NCBI RefSeq assembly: GCF_002197845.1
Contig: NZ_NIDE01000001.1
Coordinates: 992,001 to 1,056,000, forward strand
Direction: 5' to 3'
DNA length: 64,000 bases
Source of the DNA: Fimbriiglobus ruber
Lineage (GTDB): Bacteria > Planctomycetota > Planctomycetia > Gemmatales > Gemmataceae
Part shown: piece by piece, positions 41,976-50,414 of the stretch
Numbering within the stretch: position 1 is the stretch's first letter
Layout: each line of letters opens with the position of its first letter
Notes under the pieces: generated by a model
Database searches by the model: none
What the model saw: the letters and a program-made list of their open reading frames with translations, nothing else
Told to the model about the DNA's origin: nothing
Program-made: the position numbers and the translations under genes

Positions 41976-42278
41976 ATGCCGATTTACATTTACGAAGTCG
42001 TCTTGCCCGATGGAACGGGCGGCGAACAGTTCGAAACGTTGCAGCGAATGAGCGAGCCCGTGCTGACCGTTCACCCCGAGTCGGGCGAGCCGGTACGCCG
42101 CGTGATAGGGGTTCCGAACGCGCCCAAGACCTGGACCGACTCGCAGGCCAAGACCATGACCAGCGACCGAAACCTCGACCGCATGGGCTTCACCAAATAC
42201 GTGCGCAGCGGCAACGGTAAGTACGAGAAGAAGTTCGGCAAAGGGCCGGACGCGATCAAGAAGCCCCCGTCGGAGTGA
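41976..42278 (+). CDS. FmdB-like small regulatory protein lacking zinc-ribbon cysteines
   Basis: A 100-residue protein from ATG 41976, preceded by CGGAGAG. The start MPIYIYEVVLPDG and FETLQRMSEPVL follow the FmdB/CxxC-SSSS layout (MPIYEYRC..CG..FE..Q..) but every cysteine is replaced. The C-terminal part is basic (FTKYVRSGNGKYEKKFGKG). If it is an FmdB relative, it cannot bind zinc and may keep only the scaffold. It stands alone between a terminator and efp. Confidence 0.65.
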   Translation: MPIYIYEVVLPDGTGGEQFETLQRMSEPVLTVHPESGEPVRRVIGVPNAPKTWTDSQAKTMTSDRNLDRMGFTKYVRSGNGKYEKKFGKGPDAIKKPPSE

Positions 42279-42605
42279 ACCCGCGCGGGAAATAGGGCCG
42301 TCTGCATTTCTCCCGCCGCTCCTCAGCCAAATCGATCAGTCCGGGCCGTGATCGTTCGCCCCTGTAGGCGTGTCGACGACAACGCTCGTGGCGCGGGCGT
42401 TGACAATTCCGGTCATCACAACCTCATTCATAACGCGGTGTTTTCGGCCATCGGCCGCACACCGACCGGGCCATTTAATCGCGTAGGGGGAGCCCGCCGG
42501 TGGCGCGCTACCCTTCTCGGGTCAAGTCGAGTTTGATACCTTAATGTTACTTGGAAATACGAACCGATTCGGGCACACCAGCCCGTTCAATAAGGAGGAC
42601 GAGTT
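42279..42605. other. Intergenic region upstream of efp
   Basis: About 327 bases with no convincing gene. A TTGACA occurs at about 42399, but the nearest -10-like sequence is too distant for a firm promoter call. AAGGAGGA at its end is the efp ribosome site. Confidence 0.35.
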
Positions 42606-43175
42606 GTGGCATCGACGAAGATGATCGACATTCGGCGCGGGATGGTTCTGAACATGAACGGGCAGCTCTTTTACTGCCTCGAACGCGACTTGAACACGCC
42701 CGGGAACTGGCGCGCGATCCTGTATTTGAAATTGAAGAACCTGAAAACCGGGTCGATCACCGACGAGCGGGTTCACCCGGACGACAAGGTGGACGTGGTC
42801 TACCTCGACACCAAGGACTTCATGTACTCGTACAAGGACGGCACGGACTACGTGTTCACCGACGCCGAGACGTTCGAGCAGGTGACGCTGTCCGGCGACA
42901 TGGTCGGGGACAAGATTTACTTCCTGCGGGAAAACGACACCTGCAAGATCACGTTCTACGACGGCAAGGCGCTCGACATGGAGTTGCCGCAGAACGTCGT
43001 GCTGAAGGTGACGGAGACGGAACCCGGCATCAAGGGCGCGACCGCGGCCGCCCAGCACAAACCGGCGACCCTCGAAACCGGCCTGAAAATCAACGTCCCC
43101 TCGTTCATCACCGAGGGCGAAGCGATCGTGGTCGATACGGCCGAAAAGAAGTACCTCCGCCGGGCCAAAGAGTAG
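42606..43175 (+). CDS. efp: Translation elongation factor P
   Basis: A 189-residue EF-P with all three beta-barrel domains. It helps ribosomes through polyproline stretches. GTG 42606 has AAGGAGGA six bases upstream. Domain I starts STKMIDIRRGMVLNMNGQ, the tip loop reads RDLNTPGNWRAILYLKL, domain II contains YVFTDAETFEQVTLS and domain III DTAEKKYLRRAKE. At residue 34, which is Lys (or Arg at 32) in characterised EF-Ps and carries the essential modification, this protein has Asn. No EpmA/B/C, EarP or YmfI partner gene is nearby. The adjacent surface protein contains a long proline tract, a natural client of EF-P. Confidence 0.93.
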   Translation: MASTKMIDIRRGMVLNMNGQLFYCLERDLNTPGNWRAILYLKLKNLKTGSITDERVHPDDKVDVVYLDTKDFMYSYKDGTDYVFTDAETFEQVTLSGDMVGDKIYFLRENDTCKITFYDGKALDMELPQNVVLKVTETEPGIKGATAAAQHKPATLETGLKINVPSFITEGEAIVVDTAEKKYLRRAKE

Positions 43176-43184
43176 TCGAATCCG

Positions 43185-43210
43185 CCCCAGGGCCTCCTTG
43201 CCCTGGGGCA
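43185..43210 (+). terminator. Hairpin terminator after efp
   Basis: Ten-base arms GCCCCAGGGC (43185-43194) and GCCCTGGGGC (43201-43210) around a 6-base loop, nine bases after the efp stop and before the convergent sulfatase gene. Confidence 0.75.
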
Positions 43211-43226
43211 TTCACCTGTTAACAGT

Positions 43227-45014
43227 TCACTTCGCGACTTCGACGAATCTCACTTCCAGATAGTCAGCACCCCTCATTTTGTTAACGTCACCAACACGCG
43301 CAGTCAGTCGTACAGGCCCCTTGGGTAACGTCCTGTTCACTTTTGTTTGCAAGATCGGCGACTTGTTGTCATCAGGTGTTGCTACCGGCCCGCTAACCCG
43401 CGGGCCGACGGTTTGTTTGTTCTCGGGGAAATCGAGGTCGAGTTCGTACCGGCTGAAACCCGTTCGACTTCTCACGGTGAACTCGTAAGTCCCGGCTCGT
43501 TCAGCAAATGCTTCCCAGTATCCTAGACTGTCGGCCGTCCACCCCGCGTTCGGACCGCGCCAGTCCTGGCGGCTGAGGCGCGCCGGGTTTTCATGTTCCG
43601 ACCCGATGTGAACGCGGACCGGGTCGAATCCAGTCTTGGTGACGTCTGTAAACCAGTCGTCGTATTGTTTCTTCAACGCAGCAATCTCGTCCGGACGGTC
43701 GCTTGCCAGGTCGGTTTGCTCGAACGGGTCGGCTTTGAGGTCGAAAAGTTCAAACTTCGGTGTCAACGTATTTTCAGGCGCGACACCCGTCGCTTGGACG
43801 AGTTTGTACCGCGGGCCGCGGGCCGCGAACGCCCGATATCGTTCCGGGGCGTTGCCTCGGTGCCACTGGAGGAATATAGTCCGGTTTGGCCAGGACGTTT
43901 CTGTCCCCGCCAACAAGGCTGTTAACGATCGGCCGTCGAACGCCGGTGAGTCCTTCGCCGCAACGTGGCAGAGGTCGAGGATTGTGGGCGTGAGGTCGAT
44001 GTGGGCGGCCGGCTGCTCGATGACGTGACCCGGCTTGATGCGGCCGGGTAGTCGGACGTAGCACGGCACGCGGATGCCGCCTTCGTAGACCGTGCCCTTG
44101 CGGTTGCGGAGCCCGGCGTTGTAACGGACGCCGCCCGGGCCGTTATCGGTCATGAAGATGACGAGCGTGTCGTCGGCCAGCTTTTTCTCTTCGAGCGCTT
44201 TCAACAACCGCCCGAAATTGGTGTCGATGTTCTCGATCATGCCATAGGCGGCCGCGATTTGTTCGGTGTTGACCTTCGGCCCTGCCCACGGTTGACCGCT
44301 TTTCGGGAACCCGGCGGCTGTCAGATCGAGCTTCCGGTAGGGCGCGGCCAGAGAATCCGGGACTTCAAACGGATCGTGCGGGGCGTTGTACGCGACGTAA
44401 GCGAAAAACGGCTCTCGCTTGTCCGCGGCGATAAAGTCGAGCGCCGCGTCGGTGAAGACGTCTGTGCAATACCCCTTGGTTTTCACCTCCCGGCCGTTGC
44501 GAATTAGGACCGGGTCGAAGTAAGCGGTCGCGGGCTTCATTTCGGGTGAGTCCGAAGGCTGTGCCAGGCCGCCGCCGTTGTGCCAGAGGGTGGTCTGAAA
44601 GCCGCGGTCTTCGGGGCGGAGCGGGTAGTTGTCGCCGAGGTGCCATTTACCGAAGAGGCCGGTGCGATAACCCTGCTCGCCCAACCGTTCCGCGAGGGTC
44701 CGCACGCCGGGCCTCATCATCGCCCGCCCGAGGAAGGTGTCGACGACGCCGGTCCGGTAGTTGTAAAGCCCGCTCAGGAGCGACGACCGCGTGGGCGAAC
44801 AGACCGGGCTCACGTAAAAGTTCTTGAGCCACGCGCTGTTCTTGGCGAAGGCGTCGATGCCCGGCGTCTTGACCACCGGGTTTCCATGCGCCCCCAGGTC
44901 GCCGAACCCCTGATCGTCCGTGATAACGAGTAGGACGTTTGGCCGGTCGGCGGCCCGACCCGCGCCGGCGAAGATCAACAGGGCGGCAACGAGCATGATC
45001 CGGCGGGGTGACAT
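43227..45014 (-). CDS. Exported formylglycine-dependent sulfatase
   Basis: A 595-residue type I sulfatase. ATG 45014 follows GGAGGAG by seven bases and opens a signal peptide (RIMLVAALLIFAGAGRA). Metal ligands sit in NVLLVITDDQGFGDLGAHG and in IFMTDNGPGGVRYNAG; the catalytic Cys72, converted to formylglycine, is in SPVCSPTRSSLLSG, with FGKWHLGD following. The last 100 residues form an extra beta-rich domain (YWEAFAERAGTYEFTVRSR) beyond the sulfatase core that may bind glycans. Planctomycetes use such enzymes on sulfated polysaccharides; the substrate here is unknown. No sulfatase-maturating enzyme is in the window. Confidence 0.93.
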   Translation of the reverse strand: MSPRRIMLVAALLIFAGAGRAADRPNVLLVITDDQGFGDLGAHGNPVVKTPGIDAFAKNSAWLKNFYVSPVCSPTRSSLLSGLYNYRTGVVDTFLGRAMMRPGVRTLAERLGEQGYRTGLFGKWHLGDNYPLRPEDRGFQTTLWHNGGGLAQPSDSPEMKPATAYFDPVLIRNGREVKTKGYCTDVFTDAALDFIAADKREPFFAYVAYNAPHDPFEVPDSLAAPYRKLDLTAAGFPKSGQPWAGPKVNTEQIAAAYGMIENIDTNFGRLLKALEEKKLADDTLVIFMTDNGPGGVRYNAGLRNRKGTVYEGGIRVPCYVRLPGRIKPGHVIEQPAAHIDLTPTILDLCHVAAKDSPAFDGRSLTALLAGTETSWPNRTIFLQWHRGNAPERYRAFAARGPRYKLVQATGVAPENTLTPKFELFDLKADPFEQTDLASDRPDEIAALKKQYDDWFTDVTKTGFDPVRVHIGSEHENPARLSRQDWRGPNAGWTADSLGYWEAFAERAGTYEFTVRSRTGFSRYELDLDFPENKQTVGPRVSGPVATPDDNKSPILQTKVNRTLPKGPVRLTARVGDVNKMRGADYLEVRFVEVAK

Positions 45015-45056
45015 TTCCAAACTCCTCCGGGGAAAGGGTTCGAGAGATATCACACC

Positions 45057-45275
45057 ATGAACACCCTCCGCGAGCAACTGGCCGCCCTGGAACACGAGCA
45101 GTGGGCTCACTGTACGCGGCACCTGCTCGCGCACGCGACGCCGGAAAACATTGCTCGGTGGCAGAGGCAATGTGACACGCCCTACGACCAGCTCACCGAA
45201 GAGGAGAAAGACGCGGACCGGGGATGGGCGGACCGCGCACTCGCGATCATCGAGCGAGACCGGCCGTGCGGATGA
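45057..45275 (+). CDS. Small helical protein overlapping a histidine kinase gene
   Basis: A 72-residue acidic helical protein. LAALEHEQWAHCTRHLLAH and PYDQLTEEEKDADRGWADRA recall the RyR-like domain proteins found in phages and bacteria, a resemblance only from memory of the motif. Its stop overlaps the start of the histidine kinase (ATGA at 45272-45275), so both are translated together. The role is unknown; it could adjust the kinase or just be co-expressed. Confidence 0.65.
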   Translation: MNTLREQLAALEHEQWAHCTRHLLAHATPENIARWQRQCDTPYDQLTEEEKDADRGWADRALAIIERDRPCG

Positions 45276-46621
45276 GCCTCCGCTACCGCCTGCTCGTGCC
45301 GCTGCTGGTCGTCGTGGCCGGGGACGCGGCCGCGACCGCGTGGGCGACACGGTCGGCGGCCGCCAGCGCGGAGCGCCGGATCGCCGCGCAGCTCCGTGCC
45401 GTCGCCCACACCCTGACCGAACCGCCCACGTTTCCCTTGAGTTCCCGGGTGTTAGAGCAGATGCGGGGGCTGTCCGGGGCCGAGTTCCTGCTCGTGCGCG
45501 CCGATGGCACGCGGGTCACGACGTTTCCCGACCCCGAAACGACTCCGCCCGACGAGACCGAGCTGCCTACCAATCCGAGCGACCCGACTGTCGACCTCGG
45601 CCCGCCGGTCAGCGCAGCCGGGGCCGAATTTCGTTGCCTCCGGCTTCCGCTCCGTCAGCAGCCGAACGAAGGTGGCACACTCTTCATCTACTATCCCGAG
45701 TCGCTTCGGCGAACGGCAGTTCGTGAGGCTGCCCAGCCGACGCTGATTCTGGGCGGCGTCGGCGGGTTGGTGGCGGTCGTGTTAACCGTGGTCGTGGGTC
45801 GGCGACTGGTGAACCGCGTGCGAGAACTCGACCAGCGGACTCGCGCGATCGCGGACGGGGATTTTCGGCCGATGCCGATCCCGCGCCAGGACGACGAGCT
45901 GCGCGACCTGTGTCGCGCGGTCAACGACATGGCCCGCCGCCTTGCCGAGTATCAGGACGCTCTCAAGCAAACCGAACGGGTTCGCATCCTCGCCCAGTTC
46001 GCGGGTGGGCTCGCGCACCAGATCCGCAACGCCGCTGCCGGCGCGCGACTGGCCGTGCAACTGCACGCCGGGGACTGCCAGGCGGACGACGGCGAGTCCC
46101 TCGCGGTGGCGCTCCGCCAGCTCGCGCGGATCGAAACCAACCTGCGTCAGTTCCTCGACCTGGGTCGCCCGCCGGACACGGTCAAGAAGGCGTGCGATTT
46201 AGGCGTGTTGATTAGTCAAGCGGTCTCCCTTTTACAGCCACAAGCACGACACGCACAGACCGCGCTGGTCTGGAACGCACCCCCGGACTCGGCACCCTTC
46301 GCCGGCGACCCGACGCAACTCGGTCACTTGTTCCTGAATGTGATCGGCAACGCCGTCGAGGCCGCCGGCCCCGGAGGAGCGGTCGACGTGTTGGTGCGCG
46401 ACGAAACGCCCAACTGGGTCGTGGAAATCAGCGACACCGGGCGCGGCCCGCCGGACGAACTCGCCGACCGGCTGTTCGACCCGTTCGTGACCGGGAAAGA
46501 GCAGGGGATCGGCCTCGGACTGGCGGTGGCTAAACAAGCGGTCGAGGTACACGGCGGCCGGATCGGGTGGTCTCGCCGGGGTGGGAAAACGGTGTTTCGA
46601 GTGGAGTTGCCGAGGGCGTGA
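45272..46621 (+). CDS. Orphan sensor histidine kinase with HAMP domain
   Basis: A 449-residue membrane kinase. Transmembrane helices lie near residues 6-26 and 163-186 and enclose a periplasmic sensor of about 140 residues. A HAMP linker (NRVRELDQRTRAIADGDF) leads to the dimerisation helix with the phospho-acceptor His in FAGGLAHQIRNAAAG. The ATP-binding domain shows HLFLNVIGNAVEAAGPGG, ISDTGRGPPDELAD and GIGLGLAVAKQAVEVHGG. ATG 45272 overlaps the preceding small gene. No response regulator is adjacent, so its partner is encoded elsewhere. Confidence 0.9.
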   Translation: MSLRYRLLVPLLVVVAGDAAATAWATRSAAASAERRIAAQLRAVAHTLTEPPTFPLSSRVLEQMRGLSGAEFLLVRADGTRVTTFPDPETTPPDETELPTNPSDPTVDLGPPVSAAGAEFRCLRLPLRQQPNEGGTLFIYYPESLRRTAVREAAQPTLILGGVGGLVAVVLTVVVGRRLVNRVRELDQRTRAIADGDFRPMPIPRQDDELRDLCRAVNDMARRLAEYQDALKQTERVRILAQFAGGLAHQIRNAAAGARLAVQLHAGDCQADDGESLAVALRQLARIETNLRQFLDLGRPPDTVKKACDLGVLISQAVSLLQPQARHAQTALVWNAPPDSAPFAGDPTQLGHLFLNVIGNAVEAAGPGGAVDVLVRDETPNWVVEISDTGRGPPDELADRLFDPFVTGKEQGIGLGLAVAKQAVEVHGGRIGWSRRGGKTVFRVELPRA

Positions 46622-46737
46622 AAGAACAACAGAGATTAGCCACAGAGGTCACAGAGCCCACAGAGAGAAGACAAGAGACATTACTCTTGTCTTCTCTCTG
46701 TGGGCTCTGTGACCTCTGTGGCTAATCTCTGTTCTTT
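46621..46737. repeat. Large inverted repeat between convergent genes
   Basis: Perfect 47-base arms (46631-46677 and 46684-46730) flank a 6-base loop, and a further seven base pairs follow after a three-base bulge on the left arm. The arm contains TTAGCCACAGAGGTCACAGA, a CACAGAG-rich word I associate with dispersed intergenic elements of planctomycetes. It overlaps the stop codons of both the kinase and the DUF4912 gene and likely ends both transcripts. Confidence 0.85.
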
Positions 46738-48098
46738 TATTGTTCCGTGTATAGGTCGTGAATCATCGGGTCGAGCCGCTTGGTGTTGCGCTCGACGGCG
46801 AGGACGATGGTCTGCTCTTCCATCCCGTCCGACGACGTGGCCACGGCCGGGATGATCTGCCGGCTGTCCGGGAGGCTGAACCGCATGGTGAACCGGCCGT
46901 CCGGGCGGAGCTTCACCGGCTCGTTTTGAAGCGTCACGCTCGCGGTCGGGTCGGTTTTGCCGTAGACGATCAGCTCGGCGTCGATGTCGAAAAAGAACTT
47001 CTTCAGTTTGCCGGGAAGGACCGCCCCGCTGCCGAACGGAGATTCCTTGAGCGGCCGATTGAACTGCTCGTCGAGCAACTCGCGGGCGTGTGCCGTGTCC
47101 GCGTTCGACGCACGATCCGCGGGGGAGCCGTCCCCACCCAAATCGCCATCCAGCGGCTCGCTCGCGCCGGCTTTCGGCGGGTTGATGACGTTGGACCGCG
47201 AGAGCGGGAAGAAGCGGCCGGCGCGGGTGATGTACCCGATGTCCGCCCGGTACGACCGCGGCGGCTGAGGCACGTCGATGTACCAGTGGTTGCAGCCGCC
47301 GTGAATGATGATGTCCCGCAGCGGCGCTTCCGACGTACTCGTCGTGTCCTGCGAGGTCACGTCGAACAGCCGCAGAATTGGCCGCGCCCCGTGCCAGTCC
47401 TGGCCGAGCGCCGCTTCCGCCCGCTGCACCGACTGGAGCGTCAATTCCCAGAAGGCGTGGAGCCAAAAGGGATCGGGTGCGGTCAGAACGATCCGGTCTT
47501 TCATCGGGCCGGATTTGGTGGCTTTGGCCGAGAGGTCCTTGTCGGCGGGGATCATCGCCTCGACCCGCGACGTCGGCTGGATGACCACGGGCGGCTTGCC
47601 GGCCGGTTTCGCGGGAACGGCCTGGCGATTGGCCTGGCCGGGGGTCGGCTTGACCGGCGGCGCGGTTGGCGATTTCGCGGTCGGAACCACCCGCGCGGGC
47701 TGGACCGGCTTGGCTGCGGGCTTTGCGGTCCCGTTCGTACCGTGCTTGGCCGCCCCGTTGACGTGAGATGGGGTTCGGTGGGCGGTCCCGTTGACCGCGG
47801 GTTTATTGACGGGCTTGGCCGGCTTTGAGGAGGACGCGGCAGGGACGGCGGGCGCGGCGGGGGCGGGGGTCGTCCGCGTCGCGCGGGCCGCGGGGCGTGC
47901 CGAGGGCCGCGCGGACGCCTGTCTCGCGGGTTTCGCCGCCGGTCGGGCCGGTTTGGCCGGTTTGACCGGCGGCTCGGATTTCGCCAAAACTCGGACCAGT
48001 TCGTCTTTATTCATACTTTCCCACCCGACGATACCCCGGCGGCGGGCGAGGTCGGCGAGTTCTTTCTTCGTTCGCTCAGCCAAAGGTGGCTTGCTCAT
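46737..48098 (-). CDS. DUF4912 protein with Rho-N/SAP-like start
   Basis: A 453-residue protein. Residues 1-45 (TKKELADLARRRGIVGWE, MNKDELVRVLAKSEP) form a Rho-N/SAP-like nucleic-acid-binding helix pair. Residues 46-170 are a Lys/Pro/Ala-rich linker. Residues 190-453 contain the DUF4912 domain (DRIVLTAPDPFWLHAFWELT, LRDIIIHGGCNHWYIDVPQP, IGYITRAGRFFPLSRSNVI). Its role is not known; in firmicutes and planctomycetes such proteins may act with carbohydrate or glycoprotein metabolism. ATG 48098 has GGGAG upstream. Confidence 0.82.
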   Translation of the reverse strand: MSKPPLAERTKKELADLARRRGIVGWESMNKDELVRVLAKSEPPVKPAKPARPAAKPARQASARPSARPAARATRTTPAPAAPAVPAASSSKPAKPVNKPAVNGTAHRTPSHVNGAAKHGTNGTAKPAAKPVQPARVVPTAKSPTAPPVKPTPGQANRQAVPAKPAGKPPVVIQPTSRVEAMIPADKDLSAKATKSGPMKDRIVLTAPDPFWLHAFWELTLQSVQRAEAALGQDWHGARPILRLFDVTSQDTTSTSEAPLRDIIIHGGCNHWYIDVPQPPRSYRADIGYITRAGRFFPLSRSNVINPPKAGASEPLDGDLGGDGSPADRASNADTAHARELLDEQFNRPLKESPFGSGAVLPGKLKKFFFDIDAELIVYGKTDPTASVTLQNEPVKLRPDGRFTMRFSLPDSRQIIPAVATSSDGMEEQTIVLAVERNTKRLDPMIHDLYTEQ

Positions 48099-48788
48099 CG
48101 AATCACACTCCCTACCGACACCGATGTCGGCGGCGGGCGGAAGGTTTTTGGGGACATCCGTGCGGGTCAGCCCCGGAATCCTTATCCGGGGCAGGTCGAA
48201 TCAACGCCAACGAAAGCCTAACCATACTGTTTCAGCCCAACGGCTCACCGACCCGAGTCGATCCACTCGTCTTATTCTACGGGACGTCACCCGGGCGTTG
48301 ACGGGTCAAACGGCCCCGGGTCATAAGCCAAGGCGGCTGGAACTTCGTTCCGAAAGAAAGGGGCGTAGGTGGGAGGGATCATCTCGACTTCGTTAGAGGG
48401 TCTTCCAAACCATCTCATTAGCCTGATGTAAACTCTAAAGAAAATCGAATCCCTATGTCAACGCGAGTTGGTTATTTATGTCAAGGTTTAGCGATTTTTG
48501 GGCCTGCATGGGACGGCTGGGGCAAAAGCGTCGAGGGGCTGGGAATCATCCGCCGGGGGTGAAGTCCGCGGGAAAACTGAGTGGTTTTTAGCCGGTTCGC
48601 ACCGAAATCATCCGGCCCAAATGCCCTGATTCTGGGCACCTCGGACGATCGGTGGGGGAGCTGTCTCCGGGGCTTGTGAAAAAATTCACGATTAGCGTTG
48701 ACGTTTCTCGTAGCCGTCCGAGAATGCTTGTATCTCAGCACGGATGAGTCTGAAAAAGATACTGTTTTGAGTGAAATCCGGGTGTCTT
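48099..48788. other. Long intergenic region upstream of the ATP synthase operon
   Basis: A 690-base gap, the largest in the window without a convincing gene. Open frames on either strand lack ribosome sites and protein character. It contains the DUF4912 promoter on the minus strand and the ATP synthase promoter on the plus strand; a candidate for the latter is listed separately. I looked for tRNA, tmRNA and SRP-like signatures and saw none. Confidence 0.45.
48698..48725 (+). promoter_or_regulatory. Candidate promoter of the atp operon
   Basis: TTGACG at 48698-48703 and GAGAAT at 48720-48725 with 16 bases between them. The -10 box is weak. It would give a leader of about 55 bases before the atpZ-like gene. 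Confidence 0.35.
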
Positions 48789-49031
48789 ATGCCTCCCCGC
48801 CGGCCCCCGCTCAGTGCGGTCGGATTGGCGATGATCGGGTCTCAGATGGCCGGGTTTACGATCCTCGGCGTGCTGATTGATTGGGCGGCCGGTAGCGTTC
48901 CGTGGGCAACCTGTTTGGGAACCCTGTTCGGATTCGTTGCCGCGTTCATACAACTGATACGGTCGGTTCAGTCGCCCCAGAATCCCGACGGAACAAGTAG
49001 CCCGTCAGATCGCGAAGGCGGACCGGGGTGA
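48789..49031 (+). CDS. AtpZ/AtpI-family small membrane protein
   Basis: An 80-residue protein with two transmembrane helices (VGLAMIGSQMAGFTILGVLI and ATCLGTLFGFVAAFIQLI), the layout of AtpZ, which with AtpI is thought to help c-ring assembly or supply magnesium to the ATP synthase. ATG 48789 is preferred to the GTG at 48771, which lacks a ribosome site. It heads the atp operon and is followed 12 bases later by the AtpI-like gene. Confidence 0.78.
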   Translation: MPPRRPPLSAVGLAMIGSQMAGFTILGVLIDWAAGSVPWATCLGTLFGFVAAFIQLIRSVQSPQNPDGTSSPSDREGGPG

Positions 49032-49043
49032 ACGAGCCGAGCC

Positions 49044-49472
49044 ATGACCAGCGGTGATCTCGGGCGGCTTTTGTTGCCGGTTACCGTGGTGCTTACTGTC
49101 GGCCTTTTGTTTAGTATCTGGTTGGGAAAGTGGTACTGGATCGGAGCCTTAACCGGATTCGGTCTGGTCGTGCCGCTTTTCTTGGCCGCCGCTTTGACCA
49201 CCCGGTGGTTAGTCCACCGTAGCCCGCGATCCGTGCTGCTTGGTTTTTTTGCGACCATGCTGGTTCGCAGCACAGCATTGCTCCTGGGCGGATTGATCGT
49301 ATTTCTAGCTGCCGGTGGGTCCGGCGCTAGGCAAAATGAGGTACTCGCTTATTGGCTGCTTCTGCTCGCTAGTTACTTAGCAATCCTTGTGCCGGAAATT
49401 ATGGGATTGCGAAAGCACACACAGCGGGTGGACGGGACAGCGAGCGGCGTGTCGAACGTGGGGGAGGAGTAA
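49044..49472 (+). CDS. atpI: ATP synthase subunit I-like membrane protein
   Basis: A 142-residue protein with four hydrophobic segments (LLLPVTVVLTVGLLFSIWLG, WIGALTGFGLVVPLFLAAAL, STALLLGGLIVFLAAGG, YWLLLLASYLAILVPEIMG), typical of AtpI. AtpI is an assembly helper of the c-ring and not part of the mature enzyme. It ends three bases before atpB, so translation is likely coupled. Confidence 0.78.
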   Translation: MTSGDLGRLLLPVTVVLTVGLLFSIWLGKWYWIGALTGFGLVVPLFLAAALTTRWLVHRSPRSVLLGFFATMLVRSTALLLGGLIVFLAAGGSGARQNEVLAYWLLLLASYLAILVPEIMGLRKHTQRVDGTASGVSNVGEE

Positions 49473-49475
49473 GCC

Positions 49476-50333
49476 ATGTCGGATCCGGTAACCGGGGGAA
49501 AGCCCCAGATCGACCCGTTCGGCCACGTCGTCGACTCGGCCCACATACAGATTTTCGAGGGAACGGAACTCGGCTTTCCGGACCCGATCTCCAAGTACAT
49601 CGTCTTCCTCGCGCTCGCCGCCCTGGTGGTTGGCGTGATGATTCTTTGGGTGGCGAACAAGATTCAGAGCGGTCAGCCGCCCAAAGGCAAGCTCTGGAAC
49701 CTGATCGAGAGCCTGATCTTTTTCGTTCGCGACAAGATCGCGCGGCCGGGGCTCGGGATCGAGGACGGCGACAAGTTTTTGCCGTTCTTGTCGACTTTGT
49801 TTCTGTTTATTTTCGTCTGCAATTTGTTCGGCATGTTTCCGTTCTTGCCCTCGCCCACCGCGCACATTTACGTGACCGGGGCGTTGGCCGTTGTTTCGTT
49901 CGGCGTGATTCACACGATCGGCATCCGCGAAAACGGACTGGGTGGCTACCTCAAGACCTTCATCCCCCATATCCACATGGAGGGCGGTCTCGGGATGCGG
50001 TTGTTCGGGTTCGTTTTGATGTTCGGGATGGCGATTCTCGAATACCTGACCGCGTTCATCCGCGTCATTATTCTCGCCGTCCGGTTGTTCGCGAACATGC
50101 TGGCGGGCCACACCGTACTTTTCATGATTTTGTTTTTCATCAAGATGGTGGCCGATCCGGTCTATAAGATCGACATCGCACAGGATTGGATGTTCTGGCC
50201 GGTCTCGATCTTTAGCGTGTTGATGGTCACGGCCCTGAGCCTGTTGGAGCTGTTCATCGCGGGGCTCCAGGCATTTATTTTCACGTTCCTCACGGCGATC
50301 TTCATCGGGTTGGCGAAACACCCGCCGCACTAA
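49476..50333 (+). CDS. atpB: F0F1 ATP synthase subunit a
   Basis: A 285-residue subunit a, the stator part of the proton channel. The essential Arg is in VRLFANMLAGHTVLFMILFF, and the final helices are LLELFIAGLQAFIFTFLTAI. Five to six membrane helices are predicted, in the family order. GGGGAGGAG is the ribosome site before ATG 49476. Confidence 0.96.
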   Translation: MSDPVTGGKPQIDPFGHVVDSAHIQIFEGTELGFPDPISKYIVFLALAALVVGVMILWVANKIQSGQPPKGKLWNLIESLIFFVRDKIARPGLGIEDGDKFLPFLSTLFLFIFVCNLFGMFPFLPSPTAHIYVTGALAVVSFGVIHTIGIRENGLGGYLKTFIPHIHMEGGLGMRLFGFVLMFGMAILEYLTAFIRVIILAVRLFANMLAGHTVLFMILFFIKMVADPVYKIDIAQDWMFWPVSIFSVLMVTALSLLELFIAGLQAFIFTFLTAIFIGLAKHPPH

Positions 50334-50414
50334 TTGGAAAGAACGAGGGTCCGCACACGGGCGCGACCCGACCGAACTCTGTTGTCCTCACACCCAACAA
50401 GGGAAGACTTGACC

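Noticed and set aside
48481-48741. 86-residue minus-strand frame upstream of the atp operon
   Set aside because: Composition is not protein-like, no ribosome site, and it overlaps the likely atp promoter.
48099-48788. A structural RNA gene in the long gap before the atp operon
   Set aside because: No T-loop, tmRNA or SRP consensus was visible and the hairpins there are weak.
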